Shown here: positions 14,449 through 26,042 of the stretch, one piece after another
Position numbering within the stretch: the first letter of the stretch is position 1
Layout: each line of letters begins with the position of its first letter
Assembly: GCA_021613335.1 (NCBI GenBank)
Contig: JAJTWR010000359.1
Coordinates: forward strand, 700,132 to 764,131
Direction of reading: 5' to 3'
Length of the DNA stretch: 64,000 nt
From: Whitmania pigra
Lineage: Eukaryota > Annelida > Clitellata > Hirudinida > Haemopidae
Translations under genes and position numbers: made by a program
The notes under the pieces: model-generated
What the model was told of the DNA's origin: nothing
Databases searched by the model: none
What the model saw: only the letters and a program-made list of their open reading frames with translations

Positions 14449-16060
14449 AAAGCAGGGAATATTTTGACACATCACATCAGAATGATGAGGTGACAAAAAT
14501 GTCTTCTTTTGTTGCCAAAAAATTTTCTTATTTCCACAAAATAGATTTAACAAATTTAATCTTCAGATTTTAACGGCACATAATTTCAGAAAGCTAAATA
14601 AAAGTTACCACAATTGGTAAAGTTGTATATAAGATATATTGCATAATTATATGGCTTGTAGCCAATCTTAAGCATGAGAAGGCCAATGATGCTGCAGAGT
14701 TCTGACTGATCAAACAATTAAAAGATTAAAATATTAAAAACATTGAAACACAAACATAACACTTAATGCACTTCCAGACATACCTCTGGCTCTTCTTCAT
14801 GGTGGTATAACTCTGAACTGTAATTCCCATCCATTACTATTTCTCCACATAGTCCAAAACGAGTTGAAACATTCTTTAAAGAAAAAAAAGTAATTCCAGT
14901 GTAAAGGATATCAAGAGTTATTCGGGATATGAAAAGTATAATTCAGGTTAAGTTGCTTTCTTTAATATACAAAAATACTTCAGAAAATAGTAAATTGGTC
15001 TAACTGATTGCAATTTATTTGTGGATTTAAATTCAGTCCCTTCCTCTCCAGCAATGGTCCCATTGTCTTTATTTCCATCTTCGGGTAATGTTGACATACC
15101 TCCTCTATCCTTGAATGTTTCACATTCATGTAAGATCTCATGTCCTTCATTGAACTGATCACCTGTTTCCCTGGAAGTGGTTGAATCACCAATTTCGTGA
15201 GGTTTGGGTTTACCCTTACTTCGATTCTTTAAGAAAGCGATTGTTTCAGGACCAAATCTACTTTGAAGTTCTTTCATCTCCTCCAAAAGCTCCTCAACAG
15301 AATGCTCTTCTATAACTTTCTCAAACAAGTTCATAACATCTTCTCCAGTGGAAGTGATTGATGGCTCCTCTAAAAAACATATGACTGCAATAAGTTATCC
15401 TTAAATGACTTCATTTAAATACTCACCTAATGTTGCTGGGAGAGCTTCTAGCATTGGCTTGGAGACTGATGTGTTGTTCTTCCAAACTAATTTGTTTCCA
15501 TTCATATCTTTTTCTGACTTGCAACATTCTTTATTTAAATTAGAATTCAAGTGTCTTTGTGCAAAAATACTTGTCTTTTTGACTTTGTTGATTGGCTTTT
15601 GGAAGTTTTGTGGTACCTAGACGTTAATGAGTCAATTAAAAATTAATTTTGTAATAAAACATCAAATGTTAAGAACTTTTGGAACAGTTCTTACACATCG
15701 TATGTATAACCTAATTTATGACAGATATAAAGATATTGGTCATTCTTTCAACTATAAACTGGCCATTTCAAAAAAAAAAAAAAACCTTATGTAACAGAAC
15801 TAAGCTATTAATGACAGGCAAATATGAAACCTTCTAGGCATCAACCAGTGTGTCAAAATGAGCAAATTCAGAAAGAAAGTTTAAAATAATTTAAGAATAA
15901 AGTAAAAACTCAGAGTAAAAGCATTTATTATAAATTATATTAAAACCTTTTCAGTAACTTTATCAGCTACACAAACAGCTTCCCCCGAACTAAGGAAGCT
16001 TTGCTGCATGAGAAGCAATTCATCCTCAGAATCAGTCTTTTTAGGCCGCTTGATGAACAT
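8963..16060 (-). CDS. RPAP1: RNA polymerase II-associated protein 1
   Basis: RPAP1 helps assemble RNA polymerase II and take it into the nucleus. The start ATG (16060) opens MFIKRPKKTDSEDELLLMQQ, like other RPAP1 N-termini. The RPAP1_N region lies at about 15190-15334 (EEHSVEELLEEMKEL, then GPETIAFLKNR). The RPAP1_C motif lies at about 14786-14876 (TRFGLCGEIV, then ELYHHEEEPEPGY). A long alpha-helical region follows in about 20 exons, near 13858-13960, 13540-13720, 13178-13340, 12809-13020, 12404-12535, 12031-12175, 11140-11615, 10770-11065, 9950-10110, 9505-9780 and 9165-9390. The last exon, about 9090-8963, ends DSRQKQLTKLIAIV-stop. Middle exons are less conserved and their edges are approximate. 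A SINE with a TTA microsatellite lies in one intron. Confidence 0.9.
14170..14450 (+). mobile_element. tRNA-derived SINE, copy 2, with (TTA)n tail
   Basis: A tRNA-like head has box A GTTAGCTCAGAGAGTAGTGC and box B GTGTTCGAAAC, followed by the family body (CCTGCACTGCCA, GGTGCTATACAAATGG). The 3' end reads GGCATTATACAAATAAAC and runs into about 100 bases of TTA repeats. It lies in an RPAP1 intron, antisense to the gene. Open frames of poly-Ile/Leu across the tail are not genes. Confidence 0.85.
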
Positions 16061-16373
16061 TTAAAGATTTGTCAAATAAATGGTAGTCGCAAACTTGAAC
16101 TGTTCTTATTTATATCAAAACATTTATACCCGAGCAGTTGGGAGTAAAAGAAGACACTAATTATTTTGTGCGTATTATTTTTATTTTAAGTATATTTAAA
16201 TACTTTGTAACAGCGGGCAATATAAATTTTAGAAAACTTGCTAGGTAGTCTAATATAAGTTCCTATAATTTATCTCTGGATGTCTCTTATCACACTGTTG
16301 GAGTTTTACTCTTCACGTGTCATCCTAGAATTCGTTCGAAGGCGGTAATTCAGAGAAAAGCCAGCTCCACCAA

Positions 16374-16631
16374 ATGGAAGCAACTTTCACAAATACACCC
16401 AAAAGATCCAGCCCTATGAGAACACCAGCCTCGTACACGATTCGATACTTCGCAACTCCCAGAAAATTCCGATACATAACATCTGGTACAAATTTCACCC
16501 AAAACTTTATTTTCAACAGCTCTCCACAAAGTACATCAATAAATACCATAAACATCACTAGTCCAAACAAAACTGGAAGTTATTTAACAATTTGTAATGT
16601 AATATCTCTTGACAAAGATAGCCCTGAATAA
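16374..16631 (+). CDS. Small hypothetical ORF, Ser/Thr/Pro/Asn-rich
   Basis: This is an 85-codon single-exon frame between divergent RPAP1 and the 3' end of presenilin. The product is basic in its first half (TPKRSSPMRTPASYTIRYF) and rich in Ser, Thr, Asn and Ile in its second half. It has no signal peptide or transmembrane segment and I recognise no domain. The antisense strand is also open here for 81 codons, so coding is not certain. It could be a real short gene, the last exon of a longer plus-strand gene, or chance. Confidence 0.3.
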   Translation: MEATFTNTPKRSSPMRTPASYTIRYFATPRKFRYITSGTNFTQNFIFNSSPQSTSINTINITSPNKTGSYLTICNVISLDKDSPE

Positions 16632-16827
16632 TATTTTACAAAATAGAACTGAAAACATCAACTTTAGAAACAAAGGTCCTTTACTATCATTCATTCAACT
16701 TTTGTCAACAAAGTTATTTTTGCTAAGGGCAAACATTATCAATGATTGTTGTCACAATAATATAAAGTAACCAAAATAAACACTTGAGAATAAAAGGAAT
16801 AAAAAGCCATTAGGAATAAAGGATTTA

Positions 16828-19800
16828 TCAAATGAAGATCTGATTTGATGTACACATCGTCATGAACGGCTGCACTAGCTGACTAGTGGCAAAGTAAAAG
16901 ACAAGCCCAAATGTGATGGAAATTGGGAGGGCTGGAAGTGCCTTCCTGAAAATTGCCAGCAGCAGCAGAGTGAAACACAGCCCCTGCAATAGTCATAAAA
17001 TTGAGCTAAAGTACAATGTTTGATCTGTATATGTATAAAATCTGATCTGATAATGTATAAAATTCATGAAAACAAGAAAATCAATTACAGAAAAAATAAT
17101 CTTTAACTGCTTCAAATGGTCTGATAAATTGATAATTTATCTTTCTTAATGTAATTTCATCTAATAAATATATTGTCATCATCTGAACATAGAAAACAAG
17201 AATCAAAATAAGAGCAAAGGCTAATTGCTTATGGTTATCAGCATCACTAACAATAAGGATGGCTATGAAGCAGGCCACTGTGGTGTTCCAGTCGCCAGTA
17301 GTAGAAGCTTTTCCAACCAGAACGCTGTAGAAGATGAAGTCGCCGAGGCCCAACTTTACTCCATCTTTGAAATTTTGCAAATTGTTCTAACATCAGATAT
17401 TAACATTCATGAATCATCAACATGACTATTCAAGGTGAACACTTTAAAAATATCAAGGACAACTATTTCGTGAAATCAGAAAATGAACTCAAAATTCATT
17501 AACTACCGAGAACGCTATCAATCAATGACTCGAAAGCAGATAAACCACCCGAGATGAATGAATCACCAATCCAATATGAACTCAAACGAAGCCATCTTAC
17601 AATCCTCCTTCTTCTTCTTTTTCTTTTTCTTCTTTTTTGGAGGCTCTTCCCTCCCTTCTTCATTCTCCCCATTTCCTCGAGGTGCTTGTTCATCTAAGGG
17701 TAGCTCTTCATTAATAGTTCCAGTACCTACCACTTGTAAGTCATGTATGGATTGTTTATAAGCTCGTTATTCATTTACTTCGGCAACTTACATCAAACTA
17801 GTCGTTTGGAAATTAAAAAATTTAAAGTAACAATTTTTGAGGGCATGCTCAGCCCTATCTTGGAAGAGAAAGATGATAGAAGATATAAGTTACATTGTAA
17901 GATTGGAACAACATAATGACAATATTTATTAGTTATAATACAGTTTTTATAGTAAGAGCTTAGAGGTCAAGACTCAAGGTTTGGACATGTAAAGATTCAA
18001 ATACAGGAATGTTTTTGTTGTCCCTGGTAACTCACCAAGTCTTAGAAAAATCAACTAAAGCAGATAATAAACAAGTTTCGACAGTGCAAATTTATGCCAA
18101 GTGAACACAGGCATCTTCTTTGCAAACTAAGAGTAGTTAAGACCAGGTCGAATTGGATTTGGAGTAGGTAATACATCAAGTGATACGTTGAATTGCTTGA
18201 TGCTTAAAGCAAGTGAGGTTCCAATCCAAAACTTCTCCACAAGTAAGTATTTTCCAACTAAGTACAATAATTGCATGCACATCAGGACAAAAAACAGACT
18301 GCACTTATTTATGTAATCTATATATTATTTATCTATTCATCACAAATAGGTCAGTGAGTGACAAGGATATTCAGAGTCAGAAAGACACCACCAGGGACAT
18401 CCAACCAATGATCAGGTTTTTTTAACTTTAAAATTTACATCTTGCCACCAAACAAAATAACTTCCATAAAAATTAGAAAATTTGCAACCTTTGTTATCAA
18501 TCTTGATCTTGCTCTCAACAGCATTTGGATTGTTTCTTCCTTCATTAACATCTGCACTTGTATCTGCTTCACAACCACCACCATCATCATCATCATCGGT
18601 TACATCAACTTCATGACCGTCATCACCACCATCCTGGTTATGGTCAGCATCTCCTTGAGGGCCTGCACCACTCTTCTCACTTGGTCCTGTGTTCTTCTCA
18701 TCAACAGTCCAAGCCATAGTAGCTGTTTGCAACAGAAATGGATTAAAATGGGCACTTACTTTTTTTTAAATCATATGACATCAAAATGAACACTGATGTA
18801 AATATCGTATTAGTTATAGAGTATTGCAACTGTCATTTTAGAATCGTTAAATTTCTGGATACTGGATTACTAACAAAATAATACCAATTTTAATCATTTG
18901 TTACAACCAATATTTTGCTCTATTTCTTATATCGTAATTTCTGTATGAACTCAGTATAGAATTGTGCAACTGATCCAACGGGTAATGAGTGGTTCATAAA
19001 TGAAATCAATATAAATATTGAATGACACCGATGTCTACAAACTGGAATAAATGAGTGCTGGAAAAATTGGTTCATTCCTTTCGTGTGCCAACTCCACCAG
19101 GCGTCTCAACGGACCCTTGGGTGTCAAAACAGCAACAAGATCTGGAACAGAAGCCAAGTATGAGATTGAATGTCTAAATATATCAGTAATGTACAATAAT
19201 AATGATACGTTAACCCCAGATTGAAATAGCTCCTAAAAGAACCCAAGTTGTCCAATCAGGAAGATACTTGATGAATGTCAAAGCCACCAGAGCTGAAACA
19301 ACTAGTAGGTAAGCTTGCTGAAGAAGGAGTGGTCCCATCCAGTGGATGCATATTATTCCTACAACGCCAAAGTTCCAGATGATGACTCCTACGGTGATGA
19401 AGTCCAGAGGGAAATTGAAGAACTTCAAAAGTTCACTGCAAAGTAACAATAAAAATAAACATCATCATCATCATCAACAACAACAACATAAATTATTAAA
19501 GATCAGCTCCTCACCCAAGAAACATGAAGCTAAAAACAAAAAGAAGCATGAGTGAAGAAAGGAACAACCATCCAGCTATTATCTGAAAGAATATCACATC
19601 ATGATTTCAATGAATAATTAATGAATAAATAATGACAGAGCAATGATTAAGTGAAGCACTATAATAAATAACTATTGAAAAACAAATCAAGAATAATAAA
19701 GTTATTTAAGGATGAAATTATGAGATCTGTTCATCTATATATTTTTCTTTTTAAAAGATGAACTTATCAAATCTGAAAAGAGTTCCTAAGATTAACTGAA

Positions 19801-21106
19801 TCAATTATGACATTAGTCAGAAATTCTCCACAGATCACATGTAACACAACACAAAAAATAACTAAAAATACAAGAAATGCTATATTACATAACAACTTTT
19901 TAAGTTTTCTGAACTATTTTTAAATTGGTCATTGCTTCTCTTGCAAACGGTTTCAGTTTAAAGCAAAGCACAGTTTCGCACGATACAATAATTTTAGACC
20001 CAAACCTTGTAGCACCTGGCTTTATAAAGAAGAAGTAAAATGACAGTCATGATGATGACAACTGTGAGAAGAATGAGTGTGTTTGCAAGAGACATCCAAA
20101 TCTTGCTGCCTGTATCCAAAGGAGTGGCTCCCTCTTGTTCAAAAGGAGTGTAGATGCTGTGAGGCAATTGCTAAATTTATTTTCATTCAGAAAGAAATGA
20201 TAAATCTAATAATGAGAACCTAATGACAAAGGTTATAGGAAAACATGGTTTTCTCTGAAAAACTCATTACAGAATTTTAACTTGAACTATGAATTTCTTT
20301 CAAAACAATTCAATTATATGCAGTTATTTCACAACAGGCCAATATAATCAGGTTGAAGTACTAACAAATACACTCCCTTCTGTGTGTAGAAATCAATAGA
20401 GGAGATTATTGCCACCACAAGTGTCATGCAAAGGGATACTGGGGTAAAGAGCATGATGACATGCTTGGCTCCATATTTGAGAATCTCATCATCTTTCTGA
20501 TCGCTATGGCTTTGATCCACTCCTCCTATTGACGTCCTACTCTCAGCATTTGAAGACTGGTTACTCTGAGAAACAATAAAATGAAAACAATTCTAGTTTA
20601 CTCATTCTGTCATTTACAATTAATGGCAATTTTCATTTCAATTTAAACATGTCATCACATTTTGCAATTACTAACAAACCAACTTTAAACCCTCAAATCT
20701 GATAAATAGCTAATATATAAGTAATAGTCAATATTAGACTTCTGAATCACTAACAATTATTTGTCAAGCTAAATATATATGTGTAAATATATGGGAAGAT
20801 GACACAAATATTGTCAAATATTTTAAGTCATATTCTGACAACTGAGAATAATGATGAGCTTAGCAATAGCTTTGACATAATCCATAACAAACTGACCATC
20901 TCTAGCAAGATGGCGGGTTTTTTATCAATTCCAGAGTACACAACTCTCATGGCTTTGATAGCTTTATTTTCTATCAAATCCCTGGCATCGCCGTCAGCAA
21001 CCAAATCGCTTTGAAGAAACTTCTGCGTTTCAAGACTGCCTAAGGACCTTCTGCTGGAACCTGAGCGATTATCACTCGCTTGCAAACACGCCATAAACGC
21101 GTTCAA
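16828..21106 (-). CDS. PSEN: Presenilin, catalytic subunit of gamma-secretase
   Basis: Presenilin is a nine-pass aspartyl protease of the ER, Golgi and endosomes that cuts Notch, APP and other membrane stubs. Conserved parts in order: [19 protein letters not shown] at about 20363-20565; the TM2-TM3 exons at about 20000-20160 and 19500-19580; [20 protein letters not shown] at about 19203-19438; the first catalytic Asp rebuilt across a splice ([15 protein letters not shown], exon 19041-19139); the cytosolic loop (18486-18723 and about 17590-17733); the second catalytic Asp in [18 protein letters not shown] (17252-17377); and the PAL motif in [13 protein letters not shown] (16828-16987), ending SNQIFI-stop. 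Both aspartates and PAL are intact, so it should be active. The start is ambiguous: an ATG at 20899 lies exactly at an exon end and gives a normal N-terminus, while an in-frame ATG at 21106 would add about 69 residues. Confidence 0.93.
17585..17733 (-). other. Presenilin loop exon with poly-lysine tract
   Basis: This exon of the cytosolic loop reads [14 protein letters not shown], then a Glu/Gly-rich stretch, then PP followed by about ten lysines and ED. The preceding loop exon (18486-18723) has a run of Asp and Gly. The Lys run is encoded by AAG/AAA codons read from the TTCTTC-rich plus strand. The donor follows directly. Confidence 0.75.
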
Positions 21107-21800
21107 ATTAATATTCTTAGTAAATTTTATTCAATCCCTATTCCCCAACTAAATGCATTCAACAGTTACGTAGCCAAAATCGAATAGCATAACCAAATGC
21201 CAAGAAACTGTACGAATGCGATGCAACAAGTTCAATTCCACGTTTTGAATACAACTTAAACTCATGGAGCAGACAAGTAACAAAACTAATCGCTCAACAA
21301 AATGTCAAGCGGCGCACTAATATCAGCACTTCGCACCGACACAAACGCCACAAGCCAATACAAGCTACGCTGCATCACGGCAGTTGTGGCTGGAATCATA
21401 ATTTATGCGGCGGGTTTTCCAAACTGCCGAAAATTTCGCTTCATGGACGAAAACCCTTTACTGATCGAACTAAGCTTTACTAAGCTAACTAAGCAAGATA
21501 TGGGAAGTGCTCAGATTTTCTGAATTGTTGACAAACCGTTTCGTCATCTATGGAGCAAACCAGAAAATAATTCAGCGTTACGTCACTCAAGTTTCCTCAA
21601 TTTCCATATGGGCTGAACATTTAGTAATAATCGTAGTAATTGACAAGCTTATATATAAATACGCATTATTAAAATCAGTTCCTGGACTAATAACTTTCAA
21701 TTAACAAAATAGTTATGAATTTTTGTGAGATGACCCTAACAGATAATTATCAAAATCATTAATGAAGAATGTTGAAAAATATGTGCTCATTATATTTTAA
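21107..21800. other. Intergenic region upstream of presenilin
   Basis: No supported gene. A 73-codon plus frame at 21302 has no splice or homology support. The stretch probably holds the presenilin promoter. Confidence 0.4.
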
Positions 21801-22550
21801 CTAGACTAAAAAACTGAAAAATAAATTACAAGTTAAATTTGCATAATTTGTTCTTAAGTAACTACACTCTGTAACAGGTTTATTACTTTTATTAATTTGA
21901 GTTATGCTACAACACAATGTAAATATACAACTAACATTAGCAGATGGGTCACTGACAACAGATTCTAAATCACAATCCTGGCTGGCATGATTGACATCAC
22001 CACTTACATCAGCCTCTTTGGTTCCACTTTCATCAAAGGATTTGTTATCCATTGCTTGATTCATCAAATGAATTCTATCAGAGTCACTATTGTCTTCACT
22101 TCCCAAATCTCTCTCAAATCTCTTCGTAAGTTTCCCTGACATTTCGAGGCCAGTCTGCTCAATATAAATTTTGAGAATGCACTATAGACTAATAACAAAA
22201 TGACTTTGAGTGAAAGGATTAAAAGTTAATATGCCAGTTTAAACAACTTACGCCTCGAAAATGAAAAAAATAAATCAACAAAATGCATTTCTCAATAAGA
22301 TAGCAGGTGACAAATTAATCAATAAACCAATAACCTATGTATGACTCAACTACTAGAGTGAACAGATGCACATTTAAACATGAATAAAAAATTATATTAA
22401 AATTACCTTGATCTAAATACTGGTCAAAATATTTATATCGTTTTGAAAATACAAATATTGTATCGTACCCGGAATAAAGTCTATGTGATAGTGAATCAAA
22501 GGTGAGATGCTGATGTTTTTCTTCTGAACTTAACACTATAACTTAAAAAA
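21801..22550 (-). CDS. Unidentified gene, partial exons
   Basis: Two exon-like segments look coding. At about 22408-22540 an open frame after an acceptor-like AG encodes a charged, aromatic-rich stretch (SLSHRLYSGYDTIFVFSKRY, then KYFDQYLDQ) and ends at a GTAATT donor. At about 21940-22180 a frame encodes ILKIYIEQTGLEMSGKLTKR followed by an acidic, Ser/Asp-rich tail. The two do not join in phase directly, so an exon is missing between them or the model is wrong. No ATG is certain. It lies head to head with the PAXX-like gene, a few hundred bases apart. I do not recognise the family. Confidence 0.4.
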
Positions 22551-22800
22551 ATAACCATTCCTACTTCAAATTTTGATGTAATTGAATTGTTGCAATAAAA
22601 TTAATAAAAATTAGACTATTCCGAAGAATAAAAATCAATTTATATATTCTATTTGCTTAAAGTGATTCACTTTTAAGAAAAAACAACAATAAATTTTTAA
22701 TTTAATATGATTAAAAATTACGTTAATTAATGTAAAATAACTATACAACTGAGCAGACTTAACTAGCACACAAGTTCATAATCCTCATGTGTGCGATTAA

Positions 22801-23641
22801 ATGTTATTAGCCATGAGCGGCGATACGGCGTTTGTTAAAACTTTAATTTTGAAGAGTGAGTCTAAGAAACTCCTGCTGTTTTCTATGTTTCGTTTATGCG
22901 ATACTTTTCAAAGATTAATTTACATTAATGACTACGTATTATACGATGGCGACCGTGCATGGAAGTACACCATACAGACACATCTCGTAGAAGAATTGGA
23001 GAGGTTTCAAGTGCTGTTTATATTTAGGAGGAAATTTTGTTCATAACTTATAAACATTTCCTTAAATTATTTTAACATACCAAAACAGTCTGCTTGAGCA
23101 CAAGGCCGACCGGGTTCTAAAATATTGCTATCGCGACCATTATATGCTTTTCATTTACCAAATTGACATAACATAGCCCCAAAATTTCTGTTGCTGCCCT
23201 TGCCTGATTATTACTTTTGCAGGTCAATAATTATTTCCAATAACATTGTAGCATTCATTGTCATATATTTTGAGTTACATTTTATGCCAATACTTTTCTT
23301 CCTTCAGAAGAAGAAATGCCAGGGAATGTACTGTGCATGAAGAAAGTGGCAAATGTTATCTTCAAGTAATTGATCAACAATTAGAACTTGAAGAAGTTAA
23401 ACACGAAACAAAAGTGGAAGTAGTGAATTTGCTTTTATTTCATCTTGCTGCACAAAATGAAACCTTCACATCCGGAACAAGTTGCACAAATGCCCATGAC
23501 AATCAGTTTTTACCTGATGTTACACACACTCCTAGAAAGAAAGCTAAATCAGAAGCATTGATTAAAGTGAGAACGGGAAGGAGTCTAATAAATCCAGTGC
23601 ATAGAAAAGTTAATACTTCCAAAGGAGTGAACTTTGATTGA
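22801..23641 (+). CDS. PAXX: PAXX-like non-homologous end-joining factor
   Basis: PAXX is an XRCC4-superfamily scaffold that binds Ku at DNA double-strand breaks and helps ligation. Exons 22801-23003 and 23308-23641 join in phase (phase 2) to give 178 residues; human PAXX is about 204. The best evidence is the C-terminus, GRSLINP, a basic linker, then KGVNFD-stop, which matches the Ku-binding tail of PAXX (SLINP...GVDFD). Before it comes a nuclear-signal-like TPRKKAKSE. The head resembles the family only loosely (IYIND, then DRAWKYTIQTHLVEELE), and the second exon (ECTVHEESGKCYLQV, then a helix) fits the rest of the head and the coiled coil. A second in-frame ATG lies at 22813. The first exon's donor is inferred from phase. 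Confidence 0.72.
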
Positions 23642-24449
23642 TTTTTTCATTTTTTTTTATTTTTATTAATTTGTTTTTAGGTTAAATGTACTGCAGACTT
23701 TTTGGTTTTAAAAATTTCACTTTTTGAATGCAATTTCAATTGTTGACCTGTAATCCTGGAAATAATATAATCATTTTTTTCATGTGGATATTTTTGTAGT
23801 TGCTAGAACTAGGTGATTAGATTGTTAATTAGTGGCCTGCAGGAGTTGTTTTTCTTGAGATATTTTGTCATCCATTTTAGGATCCTCACTTGTAATTTAT
23901 GTTGAGAAGTTCTGCACAATTAGAGTGAAATGGTAAATGCTTAAAAGCAATTTTGTAGTTCGAGCTTCACTTCTGATTTTGACAGGATTGGTGAAATTAA
24001 TGGTGCTACAACATTTTTTATATGGGAAACTTATTCATTTTATTTATTTATTAGATACAATTGAAGGGCCCAGTTGGGCCACTAACACAATTGCAAAAAC
24101 AGGCATCGACCGGCGTGTACACCAAGGCAGCATATAAATTAAATGTAATTTAAGTAAGGACTAAGGTTGAGGTCACGTATCATTGCGTTAAAACGGGAGA
24201 CCGTGGTTGATTCAACCTGAGAAAATTTTATTAGCGTTTTCGCTATGTGCATTTGGTTTAGCGTCAACTCACAAACAATGCAAAAGGATTAAATTTGTTC
24301 ATTTTCCCCATTTGTAGAAGGCGCAAAAAAAGCTAAATTTTATCTTATGATTCAATTTAGAGATACTTGTTAATTACAACGCATCATTCAAATTCTAGGC
24401 TGTTTACGTTTGTTCTTTCTGTTCGGATCGTATATCGAAACTTTGGTAC
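23642..24449. other. Intergenic region
   Basis: It contains the 3' flank of the PAXX-like gene and the 5' flank of BLOC1S6. A 66-codon frame at 23937 has no support. I see no repeat. Confidence 0.45.
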
Positions 24450-25497
24450 ATGATGGCATCGGAGTTGGACAGTGATACTTTGTTGGTCTCTACTAGTCCG
24501 AAATCTTCACTTAAATATATCGACTTGGGTTGGTGTAAGCTGTCTCGATCGAAATAATTTACAGTTTACGAATACCTTATAAGAGCCTCATTAACCTTAA
24601 CTTTTATTGAAACCCAGCTGTAAGAATGAGGGTATTTTTTTCTACGAAATATGGGCCATTTTGTTTTTAAGGAATTTACAAAGGCATCAATTAATTTTTC
24701 TTGGACACTTCAGGCTAATATCCTTTTCATCCATATCTCAATATCTTTTTCTACTGTTGAGCTTAAAAGAGTTTGATGATGCAGAATTTAGAAGAATTGC
24801 GATAGTTCTAATTGTTAGAAGCATTGTTATAAAGTATCACTTCTAATTTGTATTTTCACCTTGCATTCTAGATGAGTCAACCACCAAAAAGTTGACTAGC
24901 GGTATCTTGGACACTCTTGAGAATGATAGAGAGAATAGCAGGCTTTTGCTTTCCAGCGTTTTGTATGTTGTAGCATTTAAAAGGCATTAGTCCAAACTCC
25001 CTACATTCTAAACCTGCAAATTAAGGCAGACGCAGAGCGTGCTCATCGAAACAGTACAACAGGAAAATTTGAAGTTTACCAACAACCCAACTGTGGACGA
25101 AGTCTGGAAAATGGTTGAGTATTCTGATTGTAAGCATGCCAGGACCCTAACTAATTATAGCTAACGACTTGTTAAGATGGACAAAGCAAAGATTTATCAT
25201 TCGAAATTAGTTTCTGTAATGCATGAAATGTCGGGACTTGCTGAGAAGACTAAAATGCTCAAGGTACGCCCACAGATTGTTACAGACTACTCCAAACTGA
25301 CTAGCTTTTGTTAATTATTGTATTATTGAATGAGAATTACATTCTACAATTATTTATAATATCTAATCCAGGTGCGGTCTCTGCAATTATCGCAACTACA
25401 GATGAAACACCATCTTGACCAAGAATCAAGAAGAGCTGCTGAATTGGAGATGGACAAGAAAATAATTGCTAAAGTAAACATAACCCAGAGCAATTAA
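24450..25497 (+). CDS. BLOC1S6: BLOC-1 subunit 6 (pallidin)
   Basis: Pallidin is a coiled-coil subunit of BLOC-1, which sorts cargo to lysosome-related organelles and binds syntaxin. Exons 24450-24528, 24872-24962, 25026-25113, 25177-25263 and 25372-25497 have consistent phases and sum to 471 bases (156 residues; human 172). The order matches the family: LTSGILDTLENDRE, then QTQSVLIETVQQEN, then KAKIYHSKLVSVMHEMSGL (human AKHYHAKLVNIRKEM), KTKMLKVRSLQL and a charged helix to the end. An alternative start lies at the next codon. It converges with CDC23, about 550 bases away. Confidence 0.87.
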
Positions 25498-26042
25498 TTG
25501 GACATTGTTGTGTAAATAGCTTATATCATATTTAATAAAAGTTGATTGAGATAACAAAGAGCTTATAAAAAAAGCACTAGAGCAGTAGGGCAGCTGTCAC
25601 CTGGACTGTGAAGTGCTAACAGGAAAAGTGAAAATATCTTGGCCCTCAGCCAATAAAATGCTGGACTAGAGAAACCAAATAATATATGGATGGGTTGTGG
25701 CTAGGCCATAACAATCACAAAACTAGCTAGGAAATTCATGACTTGCACCATCAATAAACCCATGTTTAGACCTGATAATAACCATATTAACAGTTCATTT
25801 ACATGGTGCCTAGGTGGACAGCCATTTATTTTTAAAGTTATATTGGTGTTTGCTCAACAAAGAGGCCATTGTCACACTTTCTATGCTTAATCAAGCTGTA
25901 GTTTGGTGCAAATATGTAATAATTTTGCTTCAGATGGAGGATAAAAGCATTGCCATCTGTCTTTCTGCTGATTGCTAAATATCATTACTACTTGTGCAAT
26001 GAAGCGGTTCAGTGTGGTCAGTTATTTATTTTATTAAGCGGT
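25498..26042. other. Convergent intergenic region
   Basis: This is 3' flanking DNA between BLOC1S6 and CDC23. There are several ATTAAA/AATAAA-like motifs, including AATAAA just after BLOC1S6 at about 25532. I see no gene. Confidence 0.5.

Noticed and set aside
14162..14573. ORFs with long Ile/Leu/Tyr runs that look like membrane proteins
   Set aside because: They are translations of the SINE and its TTA microsatellite tail.
18442..18789. Plus-strand ORF with hydrophobic stretches
   Set aside because: It is antisense to the acidic presenilin loop exon.
21302..21523. Plus-strand ORF with a possible membrane segment
   Set aside because: No splice, homology or composition evidence; it lies in the presumed presenilin promoter.
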